A DNA stretch of 64,000 nt. It comes from Fistulifera solaris. Taxonomy: Eukaryota; Bacillariophyta; Bacillariophyceae; Naviculales; Stauroneidaceae. The notes under the pieces were generated by a model, which ran no database searches, was not told the DNA's origin, and saw only the letters and a list, made by a program, of their open reading frames with translations. This document shows positions 33,782 to 45,845 of the stretch, piece by piece. The first letter of the stretch is position 1, and every line of letters starts with the position of its first letter. The stretch is taken from NCBI GenBank assembly GCA_030295235.1, contig AP026129.1, forward strand, positions 434,001 to 498,000, read 5' to 3'. The translations under genes were made by a program, and so were the position numbers.

Positions 33782-35127
33782 ATGTCCGAAACCCCTATTG
33801 CAAAAACTGGTCGTAAAGGCGACCCGAGGATGCATCGTGCGGTTGCGGCGCGCCTTGCCAACCCGAATTTGAGCTTATTCCAAGCTCTGAAAGAAGGAGG
33901 TTTTGATTACGCAGATGACGAAGACGGCTCGTGTCTTGACGGTGATAATGTCAAACTCGGTCAGCGAAAAAATCAGCTCAGTCGCCGCGTCAGATTGGCT
34001 CGGAAACATGATCTGGATTCAAGCGGAAACTCTTTGAATAGAAAGAAAGCCAGAAAAGGCGACGTTGATGAATCTGACTATTTGAACCAGCAGGCGCTGC
34101 TTGAAGAGGAGATGAAGAATATGGATGACATGCAAGACTCAAACTCACGGACTATCCGAGCAAAGTTTCATCCAGATTATCATCCGTTAGTCTTACAGCC
34201 TCATCTACGAGCTAGCGCTGCCACAGCCTCTTTCTTCAATGCAACCCCCAATCGACATTCGCTTCGGCTCCGATGTTTTCTTTTGGTGCGGGTGGAGCCG
34301 CAACTGGAGCCTCAGGTGTTGCTGTAGCCTCATTGACAAGAACTGCTTCGAGCATAGGTATGAGCTTGGAACAGCTGGCCTTAGTATTACAGAATCCCCA
34401 AATTTTGGCTCAACTTGTCCAGTCAGCGACGGATGCAACGGCAGCGACATCTATGCCTAATTCTAGTCCAGCACGAGGTTCCTCAGCTACTCCAGCTTGG
34501 CAACTGACTAGCATTAAGGACATAGCCCTTGCTATTTTCCGGAGCAAGTGCCGACCTCTTTACGAGGCAACCATGTTACAAGCAGGTTTCCCCGTTGAGG
34601 ATACGAAAGAACAATCTCGAATTTATCTACAATTCGCCTGGGAAGCTTGGCAAGATGAAGGAAAGCGTTTGCAGCGGATGATTTTTGACGAAACAAATGC
34701 CAAAGTTGAATTCGAAGGCATTCATCAAAAACAGGAATCTGCTGACCGCGACCATCATGAGCATGATCAGGATCACGAAAAGCGGCATATCCACCGGTTG
34801 GAAGGCAAATGCGGGCATCGAGCCATTCTTCATCAGCCTCCCAATGGAATCCCTCACATTGATTTCGTCGTCGGGGATACGGTCGAATGTTATCAAGGCC
34901 ATAAGCCAAGTCTACCTATTTGGCCTTCCAAGTATAGTTGCCAGGATCTAAGCTGCGAGCTCGATGCTTGTAACTCGGAAACGCAGTCACTAATGACGCC
35001 TATGAATATTCCGGATCCGAAAATCTTCAGAATGGATGAAATCAATATTGACGGAAAGGAGTGGGTATCTGACTTCAACAACGATGAAACGATTGTTGGG
35101 CTAATAAAGCTGGGTGATTCCGTCTGA
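33782..35127 (+). CDS. Uncharacterised protein with basic N-terminal block (possible nuclear family)
   Basis: 448 residues from ATG 33782, with one C missing at 34245-34249. The N-terminus is conserved-looking: KTGRKGDPRMHRAVAARLAN, LSLFQALKEGGFDY, then KLGQRKNQLSRRVRLARKH, which could be a DNA- or RNA-contacting basic region. A Gly/Ala stretch (FSFGAGGAATGASGVAVAS) and a helical segment (GMSLEQLALVLQNPQILAQL) lie in the middle. A His-rich patch (DRDHHEHDQDHEKRHIHR) follows, and a C-terminal part ends NNDETIVGLIKLGDSV. I suspect a stramenopile- or diatom-specific family but cannot name it. No catalytic motif seen. Confidence 0.65.
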
Positions 35128-35167
35128 TTGATGTGTGAGAATTATTCGCGACTGAAAAGAATTTACT

Positions 35168-35749
35168 TTATAAAGGTCTTTGTGATTTATCAAAGGCTTC
35201 ACCGTCGACTAGGTCATCGACGTTGGTTTCCGTAGCTGATGGTCCCTCCACAGTGATATTCTGTTTAAGTATTTCTTCCGCTTGACCATACCATTCGCTT
35301 AATTCTAAGTCATTGTTGTGCCTTTGTAGAAACTGCTCTAAGTCTTGTATAGATTCATCAAGACGTCTCTTGGAATCGGGCACCATCATATAACTCTCGT
35401 CCAGAACTTGCTGGAAGCGCTTGACATCGTATGAATCTTTGCTCGCATCCGCTTTGATTTCACCAAGCTTTTCCTCGTTGTCTTTGACTTCTTTGAGATA
35501 GTACGCATGTTCTTTCATGAGACTTGACATCTGGAAGTGAGTGAAATATTGTCTAGCAAGCAAATCGCTCCTTCTTTTAAAATGCCAGTAAACTTATTTT
35601 CCTAGAAACATTTGCTCACAAAAAAGGCTCGCAGTTTCTGACTGACGATCTACTTTTAACCTGATGAAAGGAATCACTTACCGCTGGCATGTTTTCGTTT
35701 TGATCATTAGCTCTCGATGAGGGTCAGCAGCAGTTGCGTTTCGAGGCAT
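35168..35749 (-). CDS. TBCA: Tubulin-folding cofactor A (TBCA)
   Basis: Chaperone that captures beta-tubulin during tubulin folding. Two exons: 35682-35749 and 35168-35522, with a 159-nt intron, giving 140 residues. The spliced junction reads MIKTKTCQRLMKEHAYYLKE, aligning with the family KIKTGVVKRLVKE motif; the next helix KDNEEKLGEIKADASKDSYD and VLDESYMMVPDSKRRL match the three-helix bundle. The acceptor chosen is the distal AG (35523-35524). A proximal CAG eight bases earlier would break the frame. The family is usually about 110 residues; here a 30-residue C-terminal tail is added. Convergent with the preceding gene, 40 nt apart. Confidence 0.88.
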
Positions 35750-36247
35750 GTTTGCAAGATCAAGCGCGAGTACTAAGCACTCCTTTGAAAGAAATTTGTT
35801 GACAGAGAAGATTTAGATGACACCTCCTTGCTGCCTTTTATCCTTTCCGTCACTTGTTTACAGTTTCGCACTGCCAACAAAGTGTTGAGGTGCGCTCCAT
35901 CGTCGATCACCACCAAATTCCCCCCTGATCCAACATTTCGAATTATACTATAGTCCAAAGTGTCGACTTCTTCACGACTGGATTTTGGGCATGATTCGTG
36001 ACCTGTTACAAAATTTATGTATACCTGGTACCTGGTAGTCGGCTCGGGTGCTCATCGACAAAAAGAAAATCCGAAACAAAGAAAACACTCACACCTGCAC
36101 CACACTCGTCGCTTCGCCTCTGCACCGATTTCGGGCGGGATCTCCGTTGCGACTGTTATAATCTTCATTATTTCGATATTTGAGTGCTCGATTACAACTT
36201 CCAAACATTACTTTGAGACTCTTAGACCTTGAAAAGTTCACATCAAA
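35750..36247. other. Divergent intergenic region
   Basis: About 500 nt between TBCA and the WW-domain gene. TACCTGGTACCTGGTAG at about 36021-36037 belongs to the GGTACC repeat family. A 61-codon minus frame at 35773-35958 starts with TTG and is not supported. Confidence 0.45.
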
Positions 36248-39200
36248 ATGAGACGACGCAAGCCGTTCAAACAAGTCGATGGAAATCGTCGCGATCGACA
36301 GCAAGATTCCCCACCCAATGATGCGCAAGATGATTCAAAGAAAGATGCATACTCACCAACAGCAAGTATTGTTGCGAAAACTCGGCATTTAGTCAACGAT
36401 GAGGCATTCAACTTTCTGTCGTCGTCGTTGGAGCTCAAATTTGCGCGAAAGCACGAGGAACGCCAGAAAAAGGCGAGGGTCGAAATCGCGAAAGCAAGAG
36501 AGCGATCAATCAAAGGAAAAACCATTCAGCTTGATAAGAAGAACAACGCAAATATTTCTCACTTTGGAAGCCAGACAAAAACGCCTAAGATCAGTAATTG
36601 CACAGGGAACGATAGCAACAAAGCAGCGCCGAAAACGACCAAAGTTGAATATGTGGAAAGAATCAATGATGAAGAGCCACGGCGTGTGCATGTCGAAGGC
36701 AGCAACCAAAAATCAAAGTCAGTCCTGCCTTTGAAAACGCCGAAGCTCGCGACGATAGAAGAAGAAGATCCTATGCAGCTTTCAGATACGATCGGCGCTG
36801 ACGAGCAAGCCGCATTGCGCAACGGCCAGTTGGAGAACTCACCGGTCGTCGAAGAGGAACAAAACGCTTGCGGGCCCGACCTTAACGATAAAGAGAAGGA
36901 TCAACATCGTGAAGATTCAAACAGCAAAAATGTGATGGACTACGATCAGACAAATGACGATAATTTTTACATTCAAGGAGCTACGTTGATGACACCGGTC
37001 GCGGAAGTAAAAGCTTCTTCTGTGGAAAAAGTCGATACGGGCATACCTGATCTCTCGTCGCGGCTAGGAAAACATTTAGAAATAAGAGATGAGAGCCTGG
37101 ATGATATGGAGTTAGTCGCAACTGACGATGAATCGCTGAGGAGCTCTTCGGCCTCTTCGCGCGAAGAATCCAACGATAATGTTTCTCACGGTGTCGAACA
37201 TGCACCTACCCCACCACCTAGCGTTCTTAACATTCCCAAAGCTTTTTCGAAGAACGAGCCAAATCATTTCCCGAATGTCACTAAACGCTTCGAAAGTCCG
37301 GTATTATCAGTCGTTGCGTCGCCTGTACAAAGCTTCTACAAGTCTGGTCATTCATCACAAGGCGTGGCGAAATCCGCACTAAGCAAACGGTTCCAAAACT
37401 CTCCCATCACGCCCAACAGCACATCACTTTCTAAAAAACCTGTCGCTTTCCAGAAAATGGATCGCCAGCGATCGTTACGCCGTGGGAGAGTGGAGCGAAA
37501 AATTGGCGATGGCGAAACACAGCGAGTTTCCGAAAGAAATGTGATTGTTGGTGACGGTCCGCGTCTTGAGAAAGGCGTGTCGGAACAAAGAGAGGAAACT
37601 CACGGGCAGAAGTTGATAGTAGGCTCGCCCGATATGACCGTCGATAAAATATTGCGCGAGCTGATTTCGACTCCTCCGGATAACACAGAAGCTGTTCGAG
37701 CTATGCTAGCCAGCTGTAAGGAAGACTGGTCGCTGCCCGCTGATTCTCTTGGTCAAGGATACGTGATCGAATTTGACCGCACTAGGAAAGAAGGTTTGTG
37801 CGATGAAGCCAGTGAGGTTACGTGCGACATTGATCTTATCTACAAACGAAAGAAAAGGGAGGATATGCCGAAAGCAAGAAAGCGAACCAAGACGTTGATT
37901 GTCGATGATCGTATTGATGAACAGTGTGATCCTTCCGACTGTAGTGCGAAGCAAAAGTCTCCAGATTTAATTCAAAAGACGCACGAAACGATTTTACCAA
38001 AAGCTACATCGGAAATAAAGGACTCCACCGCTGAGCATCGTAATGTAAAGCAATTGCGAGACCGGACAACTCCTTCTGCAGCAATGTCTGTCGTTTTGAA
38101 AAGTAACGGAACTTTCCCAATAACACCGCCAACCAACCCCTACTTTGGGTTCCCGACCCCTTTATCATCTGCAGCAACAACCAAAAACTTCCCACCGAAA
38201 CGAAAGCCCAAATAACCTCTCCTTATCTTTGGACTGCTCAGAGAGCAGGACACCTCATTGTTGAGCCAATATTCCAGCTGATCGATGGCAATTTTTATCG
38301 ACATCCTCCCTTGCCTCCTGGGTGGACAATCTCTGTTTCGCAAACTCGCAGTCTACCTTTCTACCATCATCCGGATTTCGGATCTACATGGTATCCACCA
38401 GTGGCGCTGCCTATGGCGGATGGGAACGTTGTCGGTCGACGAATGCTCGTATCAACACACACTGCTGAGCCCATGGTTCCTTGGAGTGCCTTTGTGAGCC
38501 AATTCATGCAACGTAATACGCAGGTAGCATCATCTGAGGAGAAACATTTCTCAGTATCAGATGCCAACGCGCGCGAAGAATTGTCTTCGTGTGTACTTCG
38601 AAGCGTTCTTCATCGAGAGACACCGAAGTTGCCCACGATAAGTCGCAATGTGGCTTTCTCAGACCATAGTGCTTACAAAGGGAAGGCAAACACTCGCTCT
38701 CACGTACAAGATTGTCAAATTTGTGTTCCATCTTTGGGTGACCAAGATCAGGAAAGCTCACGTTCGGAATCGTCCGAGGGTGTCCCCTCAAAGCAGAATC
38801 ATGAGGGAGTCGTACTCGATCCGCATTTAGGCGACGGCATGGAACACATCGAAGTAGTGTCTAAATTTGCTAGTGACCATCCGGCAGGAAAGATAGGGCA
38901 ACTGCGATCTCAAAATCAAAGTCCAGAGATTTCGGCGTCATCGGTGTCTACCAGCCAAAGTCCTGCCTCAATGGCGACAGGTACCTCTGTAAATTTATCC
39001 GAAAGAAAAATCCAGGGAATCCTTGATACCCCTGCGCATTCAAAGGCTGACAGCCGTGTGCCGCGGAACAGTTTCGAAAGCAACCCCACTTCTCTGCAGT
39101 GGAGGCATGACCTCTATAACGATGACTTTAGGGGCGTCGGATATGAAAGTGAAGACCTGCTCCGCGTACAGGAAACTTGCGAGCCTGATAGAGATTATGA

Positions 39201-39939
39201 GGACAGAGGCGACATGAATTTAGGAAGGAAGCACATCTGTTTGTCGGAGGAGAAAAGTCCAGATCGTGCCAAGAATGGTTGCTCAGACATCGAATTGAGC
39301 TGCCCTCAAAAGTCCGACTCACGTGAGACTTGTCTTGCTCAGTCAAGCGATCTCGAATCGCCGAAGTCTCATCAGTCTCATGACAGCGACTTCCCAGCTC
39401 CCGACGACGACCACAATCACGTCTCGGACAGAGAATCTCCTGCAAGGTATTTGAAAGACACTTATTCCGGGAGCGGCGCTGTCGCTGATCTGCATAAAAC
39501 TCAAAACGGGTTGGATAGTAGTGCTGATGACGATGATGAAAACTGGGATTCCCCTGGGCTGCCTCCCACCAACGAACCTGACAGCCCATACGACGGGCTA
39601 GTTGGTCAATTCACGAATGCGCTCAAAGCGAATTCTATATTTGTTCCTCGCGTGAAACGATGTGAGTTAGATGAATCAAACTCGCACATTCGAAGAGGTG
39701 CAGACGATACTAGTGTCGATTCATGGCGATCACGTGCGTCGAGTCTCATGAGTAGCAGCAGCCATCGCGTCCGCTTTCCACCTATGCCTCTTTGCAGTCT
39801 CCAGTCACTCGAAGCCTGCCCTATCATCAAAATCAGTGTGACTCGGGATGATCGTTCTCGAACGACTAAACCTTCAAACAAAGTGAAGAAGAAAATTTCG
39901 AAGAAGCCAAAGAGAATGCGTTCATCGAAAGCATTTTGA
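36248..39939 (+). CDS. Large disordered protein with a central WW domain
   Basis: 1230 residues after one C is added at 38207-38209; otherwise two frames (to 38215 and from about 38311). The N-terminal region has a basic helical block FARKHEERQKKARVEIAKAR followed by about 550 acidic, Ser-rich disordered residues with several SP/TP sites. Across the repaired junction a single WW domain appears: LPPGWTISVSQTRSLPFYHH, then STWYPPV, with both signature Trp residues and the closing Pro. WW domains bind proline-rich ligands. The C-terminal 500 residues are again disordered (ESPKSHQSHDSDFPAPDDD) and end in a basic tail KVKKKISKKPKRMRSSK. No enzyme domain seen; a nuclear scaffold role is only a guess. 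Confidence 0.75.
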
Positions 39940-40022
39940 TCAGAACACTGCACCTTGTTTATGATAAAATTACATAAACTAAGTAGTGATCATCATATCA
40001 TCAGCAAGTAGAGCCACTTGCT

Positions 40023-40577
40023 TCATCCAAGAATTGATTTAATTTGTTCCGGGGTCAGGTCCAGGCGTAGTGGTACAGCTACTAACGGGCTGGTACCAGG
40101 TCGTGGTTTCTTTGGCGTCTCTGATATTTGATACAACACGTAGTCGAGCTGGTCGTAGTCTTTCAATATTTCAACAACAGCTTGTAGATGACACAGGTAA
40201 TCGTACTCGGACGCGTGACGAAAGGGTCGCTTTCCGAGACGGAAGGGGAGGATATTCAGATAGAGTTTCTTAAACCCCATTGATTCTACTCGATTAAAAT
40301 CGACGTCAAAACAAGCGCCCCACTTTTGGTAAATGATATCCCTCAGTGCGTAGCCATCGAAGTCAGCTTGTTCTTGGATCGTGCCTTTAATCTTTTGAAA
40401 GGCCTCGACCGAAAAGTCCTCGTCGGCGTCAGCATCATCTTTCGTGCTTTGACAAGAAATGCGATTGTAAAGTTGGTATCTCGCTCGAAATGCCACGACA
40501 TATTTTGATGAATAAGCATAATATTCACGAGGAAATAGGCTGAAAAACGCAATGAACACAAGAGGAACGATAATCAT
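40023..40577 (-). CDS. DUF3067 family protein, probably plastid-targeted
   Basis: 184 residues from ATG 40577. Begins with a hydrophobic signal (MIIVPLVFIAFFSLF) and a basic/hydroxylated stretch. From about residue 78 the DUF3067 core is visible: LRDIIYQKWGACFDVDFNRV, LYLNILPFRLGKRPF, YLCHLQAVVEILKDYDQLDY. DUF3067 proteins are small proteins of cyanobacteria and plastid-bearing eukaryotes with no established function, so the presequence and family both point to the plastid. A C-terminal extension (PLRLDLTPEQIKSILG) follows. Frame intact. TACTCCGTA lies about 105 nt upstream of the start. Confidence 0.78.
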   Translation of the reverse strand: MIIVPLVFIAFFSLFPREYYAYSSKYVVAFRARYQLYNRISCQSTKDDADADEDFSVEAFQKIKGTIQEQADFDGYALRDIIYQKWGACFDVDFNRVESMGFKKLYLNILPFRLGKRPFRHASEYDYLCHLQAVVEILKDYDQLDYVLYQISETPKKPRPGTSPLVAVPLRLDLTPEQIKSILG

Positions 40578-40729
40578 GGTCGACAGGGAGAAAGTGCTGC
40601 TTTCAACTTGGCGATAAAGTTTTGCATTTTTGTTAGCTTCAAATTGAGGTCATCGTACGCACGACGTACAACAAAGCTAGTACTCCGTAGGAACTACAGA
40701 ATGTCCATCTCTACTTTTAAGTCAAAATT

Positions 40730-43249
40730 TCAATATAGATCCACCCAATCACGAGAATATTCATCGTGATCGGAGATGGGACTATCCTCTGAGTTCTGCT
40801 CGAAGCTATTGCGCCGCATCACCAGATTTAAAATACTGGGCGGAGGATCGCCATCTTCGGTGCGCTCAACTAACATTGGTTTTTCGTCTTTCGACGACAA
40901 ATTGAAGCCTTTTCCTAGAACGGGGTACCTCTTTTCCTTCAAGTAAGGCTATGCATTCGTCGAACGCATCTGCGATGCTGTAATGTAGTTTGATCATAGC
41001 AACGTGTTCGTATGCCGCCACTGCGCCCGCTTGGTAATAACGGTACAGATCATCGAGTGATGGGTCTTCAAACAACTATATTTCGCAATGTGAATGAGAG
41101 GACCATGTCAACCGACCACTCGAAATCAAATTCGAGTGCTTACCTTGAAATAGTCTTGGAAAGACACCTGTGGAACGATAGTAGTAGAACCAACAAACTC
41201 CTGTGTCAGCAAAGTAGACGTGAACCCCACCGCGGCTTCTACATCGTCTAAAAATCTAAGTTTTGCCTTCATATCTGTCTTCAAATACATCTCCAAAGCA
41301 GCAAGTAAGAAACCACCGCGCCAACTAGATTCTTGCGTTCCACTTGACCAACGGCTAGGGCGTCCAACTGTACCCTTTGGCCCGAAAAAGAAGGGGACGA
41401 TATGCGGCTGTATATAGCAGGGTCAAAAGTTAGACGCAGTTTAAACCAATAACAGATCGGTATCTTCACTTACGTTACACTGACACACAACAAAAAACTG
41501 GCAGTTTAACATTTCTGCGAGGCCGTTCACTGGAATGTCTTGCCTGATTGAACCGTCAAAATATGTCTCATCTGTATCGCTAATTTTAGTGGAAATTTTG
41601 CCTTTGATTTTGTGTTGCAGACGTACAGGAGGAATAAAACCGGGTACAGCAGCGCTCGCAACAACGGCAGAGGCTATAGTCACGTTGGGAGCTGTCAAAT
41701 GGTTAAGAAGAACAGGTGGAGCCTTCTTCGTAGTCGACGACAACGTGATGCAAAAAACGCGACCAGTCTTCTGATACGCTTCTTCGAATGTCAAATCGCC
41801 ACAGGTGAACCATCCAATAAGTTTCATCCATTCGTCAAAATCGAACATGTTTCCATTGTTCCAAATGCCCTTCAGTCGTTCTCGCCAAGGTCTGGCAAAA
41901 CAGACCAGCTTTTCTACCACTACGTCGGGTCGTAAAGCATGTCGAAGTTCCGCGTCTGTGCGTGTGCACACGATCGCGCCGATCACACTTCCGGCAGAGG
42001 TGCCGGAGATGATATGGGGCAACATACCTGTTTCCAACAAACCTACAACATGGCCAAAATGGTAGCATCCCATCATGGCTCCACCCGATAAACACAAAGC
42101 AGTGCGCCCATAGGCAGCACGAGCTCTCTTGAAAAACTTCAAAAGATCCTCTTTCGCCAACGAAGTATGCTCTGAAATCTGAGGTGTAGGTTGGTGATTG
42201 CTGCCATCAAGCCAATGCAACGTAATATGAACCAGATTTTTCATCAATTTGTTCTTTTCTTCTCTGACTTGTTCCCTCAACTCATCCGAAGAAGCCACAT
42301 TGTCTTGCTGAAGCATGGTTTGCTCCGTCACCCACCGTATGGTCGTTTCCACCAAATTCACAAATTCTGTAACGATATATTTCGGCTCTCCGGTGTTACT
42401 ATACGAAAAGAGATCCTCACTCATGACTCCACCGACATTCTTTCGCGTACATTGCTGTAACACAGCCAGAGCTTGTACCGCATCACCGCTCTCCATAGCC
42501 GCTTTCATGTCTTGCATTAGCTCAAGAACGAACCCCCAATTGTACCTACGATTATAATCTTGCTGCTTGAGCCACAAATGACGTTTTTGTGACTGATCTA
42601 GAGCCTGTGCCGCTTGATACCACTCCGTATAGCTAGCTGCGTTTTGCATCTTCCGTCTCCACGCTCGATGCTTCGGCCTCGCCACCAACGCTTCCGCCAA
42701 ACGAATCGCTAACCGGATCACCACATAAACGCACAGCTCCGTCCAAATTAACAAATAAACAAGACCCAGAACCGGCCAACGAAGAATCCGAGCCGATAAA
42801 CCATGCGAACGACCCGGAATAATCGAAAGCAACGTCAACAGCACCAAGATACCGCCGCAGGACCGGAAAATAAACACTCCGACTTTAAAATCCATCAGCG
42901 GCCACGATTGTGAGAACCACGCCCACCACGATTGTTCATGACGACGAAGAATTGCCGTCAGATTCAATAAATCGCTGTCGCTCATCCGCGTCTCCAAGTT
43001 CGAAAGCCACGTTTCGAGTGGTGTCACGACATCGTGGGATGAAAATTGCGGCAGCAATTGCTGACCAAGACGTGAAAGTAATTCCCATGTATCTTGTCTC
43101 CATCGAATCAGTAAGTGAGGTAAGGTCGATACGAGTGCGGGTAAGATGTGTTCTTTGTAGTAATGGTAAACGGACTCCGGAGTAATCATCGGATGTGACG
43201 GCTTTTCATCTTTTCGAGACGACGACGACGATGATGATGATGACTTCAT
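40730..43249 (-). CDS. Patatin-like triacylglycerol lipase (SDP1/Tgl3-5 type, DUF3336)
   Basis: Lipid-droplet-type TAG lipase of 794 residues in three exons (41474-43249, 41144-41407, 40730-41075; introns of 66 and 68 nt near the 3' end). N-terminal Ser run, then two hydrophobic segments (VGVFIFRSCGGILVLLTLLS, LGLVYLLIWTELCVYVVIRL). A DUF3336 helical region (about 210-370) precedes the patatin domain: oxyanion loop SGGAMMGCYHFG at about 390, nucleophile GTSAGS at about 415, FEEAYQKTGRVFCITL and the catalytic Asp in FDGS at about 565. Splicing restores QCNPHIVPFFFG, the SDP1-like continuation. One C extra at the G-run 40922-40925. Role: mobilising storage TAG. Strong match. Confidence 0.92.
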
Positions 43250-44269
43250 CGATAAGCGAGTACCGGGCTTTATCCGACTATAGCTGATCTTGATACAGAT
43301 ATCACGGGATATTTTTGTGCTACCTAGCGAGCAGAATGTAAAAGCTTATGGTGTTGAAGTTCGATAGGTGAAAAAGCAAAGAGGAAAAAGAGATTTTTTT
43401 GTCAAAATGGCAGGCGGAACACGAAACGAAAGCGAGGTAAACCTCACGGTACTCGTTCTTCGTAGTTCGGAGAAACGTTGATGTCGCAGGTGTCAAAACT
43501 CTATGTTGTAAAGTGGATCCTGCTGACTCGGTCACGCACATCGAACTCTATACTGACGCATCCAAACGGAAGATCCGGCAGTCATCGTCTTGCCACCCAT
43601 ACGTTAAGCTGCTTGATGCAAAATGCCAAGGTGGACGAAAGAGTTGCGAAGGTCTTAACTCCGCAGTATGACTTATGTTACCAGGTATTCGTCAATTACG
43701 CGTAGACTTTCAAAGCGTTGCATTTTTGCTGTATACAACAGTTTGAGTTCATTTTGATGCCCATTATCGTTTCAGAGTAAGAGCTATGTATGATAATGAA
43801 CGCTAGCATTTAGGACAAACCACCCAACAAAGAGTGGGATCGAAAGTACACAATCTCCGGGTGGCCCCTACAGGTACGGGGTCTAGGTATTTTATATGTA
43901 GACTTTCAAAGTAATACATCTTTGCTCTTTTGACGTTTTAACAGCAATAAGACTATTGTTTGATCTCCTTTTCATTTTTTCGATCGTTGGCATGAGTAGA
44001 ATTCCAATAAACAGTGTCTATTTGCCTAGCGTGGATGATTTTTTCTACGAACCGTCATCACGAGGCCAGTCCTGATTGCATTTCAGTCACGGTTGTAACG
44101 TCGATCTAGTCCGAAACTCCGAAACGAGAAGGATCGCGAGATGAAGCGAACGTCGAACGGCTGCCATTCGACAGGTTTTTCAGTGACACCTTCGTGCATT
44201 TAGTTGATGGATCGGAGCTCGTTCTCCTTGTAATCTATTACTCCTTCTCTTTTGTTTAGAACACATCCA
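43250..44269. other. Divergent intergenic region
   Basis: About 1 kb between lipase and transporter starts. Contains a direct repeat GTAGACTTTCAAAG (43702 and 43898 regions, each followed by a TTTTTGCT/CTTTGCT stretch) and palindrome copy 3 (CTGATTGCATTTCAGTCACGG, about 44071-44091). The frame at 43478-43705 has no family resemblance. Confidence 0.45.
44071..44091. repeat. CATGACTG/CAGTCATG palindrome, copy 3
   Basis: CTGATTGCATTTCAGTCACGG, a degenerate copy with one or two arm mismatches, intergenic upstream of the AAAP transporter. Confidence 0.5.
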
Positions 44270-45720
44270 ATGTTTCGCAAGAAAGTTTTGCTCTATTTAA
44301 TTCTCTCGTCCTTAGCAACCAGCCAAGCCCTCGTCGTTCCTCGTCCATTCGGTGCCGAGGTACGAGGAGGCGGCGGAGGTGCTAACAAAAGCCAAGTAGC
44401 CCGTCCCAACTCGGCCGCCGCCAGTGAGGCGGGCGAAGGCACGGCTACTATTCCCAATGAAGTTTTTAATCTCGTCAAGAGCATTGTAGGAGCTGGTGTC
44501 TTGAGTCTTCCGTATGGTGTGGCTGCGTTCGGAAACGCCCCATCGGCTCTCACTCCAGGCATCGGCCTGATTGCTTTTACTGGACTCATTTCGGCATATA
44601 CTTTTGGCTTGATCGGACGCATCTGTCAAAAGACAAAAACCAGTAGCTATGCAGATGCATGGGACGTTGCTGTGGGGAAATCCACTTCGGCTTTGATCGC
44701 TTTCTCTTGCTTCTTTGATTGTTTCATGGGCAATCTGAGTTACAGCATGATTCTGGCCGACACGGTCGCTAACCTTGCAGCATCCGCCGGATATGCCTTG
44801 ACCCGCACGCAAGCCCTGTTGGGTGTGACTTCGATTGTGCTATTCCCTCTCTGCATGCTAAAGAACCTGAGTAGCTTGGCTCCCTTTTCGCTGGTTCGTA
44901 TTATGTGAGGTGATGCTATGATGGCTCTCAAGCAACAGATGTGCCTCACAGATCCTTTTCTTGTACACATTAGGTCGGTATTGTAGGCATGTTGTACACT
45001 ACTGCAGCCATGGGACTACGATTCTTCGGTGGCGCCTACAAGGAGGGAGGTGCTTATTTTGCGAGTCAACTGGCAAAACCTGTCTTTGGTTCGGCAGGGG
45101 CGGCCGCGGCCCTTTCCCCACGTAGTCTCATTTTAGCCTGCATGTTGTCGAACGCATACATTGCGCATTTCAATGCTCCCAAGTTTTTGACGGAGCTCAA
45201 GAATAATACCATGTCCCGGTTCCATCAAGTCATTGGTTGGTCTTTCGGTATCAGTATCGCTCTTTACGCTGCTGTTACAAGTTTCGGCTTTCTGACATTC
45301 GGAGCTGCATCCAACGGTCTCATTCTCAACAATTACAGCAACGCAGACGCTTTGGCCTCTCTAGCGCGCATTGCTGTCGCCATCAGTGTTACATGCAGTT
45401 ATCCGCTCATCTTTGTCGGCTGCCGCGATGGTATCCTGGACTTGTTCAAGGTCAAGAAACGAAGCAATAACCTCATTGATAAAATCACAGTGGCTACGCT
45501 GGCTATTGTGACCTTGCTAGCGTCGCAATTGCGCGATTTGGGATTGGTCGCTTCTCTCGGCGGTGCTACCTTCGGAACTGCTTTGGTTTTCGTCTACCCA
45601 ACGATCATGTTCTTGAAAACGCAAGAAAAGAAAACAGCAGAAACCATTCCAGCTGCGCTTATTGGTGTGTTGGGACTTGTCATGGGCGCGATCGGAACTG
45701 TGCTATCATTTCAGGGATGA
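44270..45720 (+). CDS. AAAP/SLC38-type amino-acid transporter with N-terminal presequence
   Basis: 456 residues in two exons (44270-44893, 44974-45720; 80-nt intron, unusual donor GTTCGT, spliced at FSL/VGIVGMLY). The family opening is clear: FNLVKSIVGAGVLSLPYGVA. About eleven hydrophobic segments follow (AFTGLISAYTFGLIGRI, FSCFFDCFMGNLSYSMILAD, IGWSFGISIALYAAVTSFGF, VFVYPTIMFL). The first 20 residues form a signal peptide (VLLYLILSSLATSQA) followed by LVVPRPFG and a Gly-rich stretch, unusual for this family and compatible with targeting to an endomembrane or plastid membrane. It would carry neutral amino acids with H+ or Na+. Frame intact; start ATG 44270. Confidence 0.85.
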
Positions 45721-45845
45721 GGCGTTGCGATATGGCTCTCTATCTTATAATTAATTTAAATACAACGTGTCAAATATTCTTATACTTGGACTCTTGTTGG
45801 AGCAGTCTTCAAAATCGACGTTCAAAATGCATAAAAATGTGGCTG

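Noticed and set aside
41281-41469. Separate small ORF (62 codons) within the lipase locus
   Set aside because: It is intron and exon 2 of the lipase read in another frame; splicing restores the SDP1-like sequence.
43478-43705. 75-codon ORF in the lipase/transporter gap
   Set aside because: No family resemblance; overlaps a TACCAGGTA unit at its end; likely chance.
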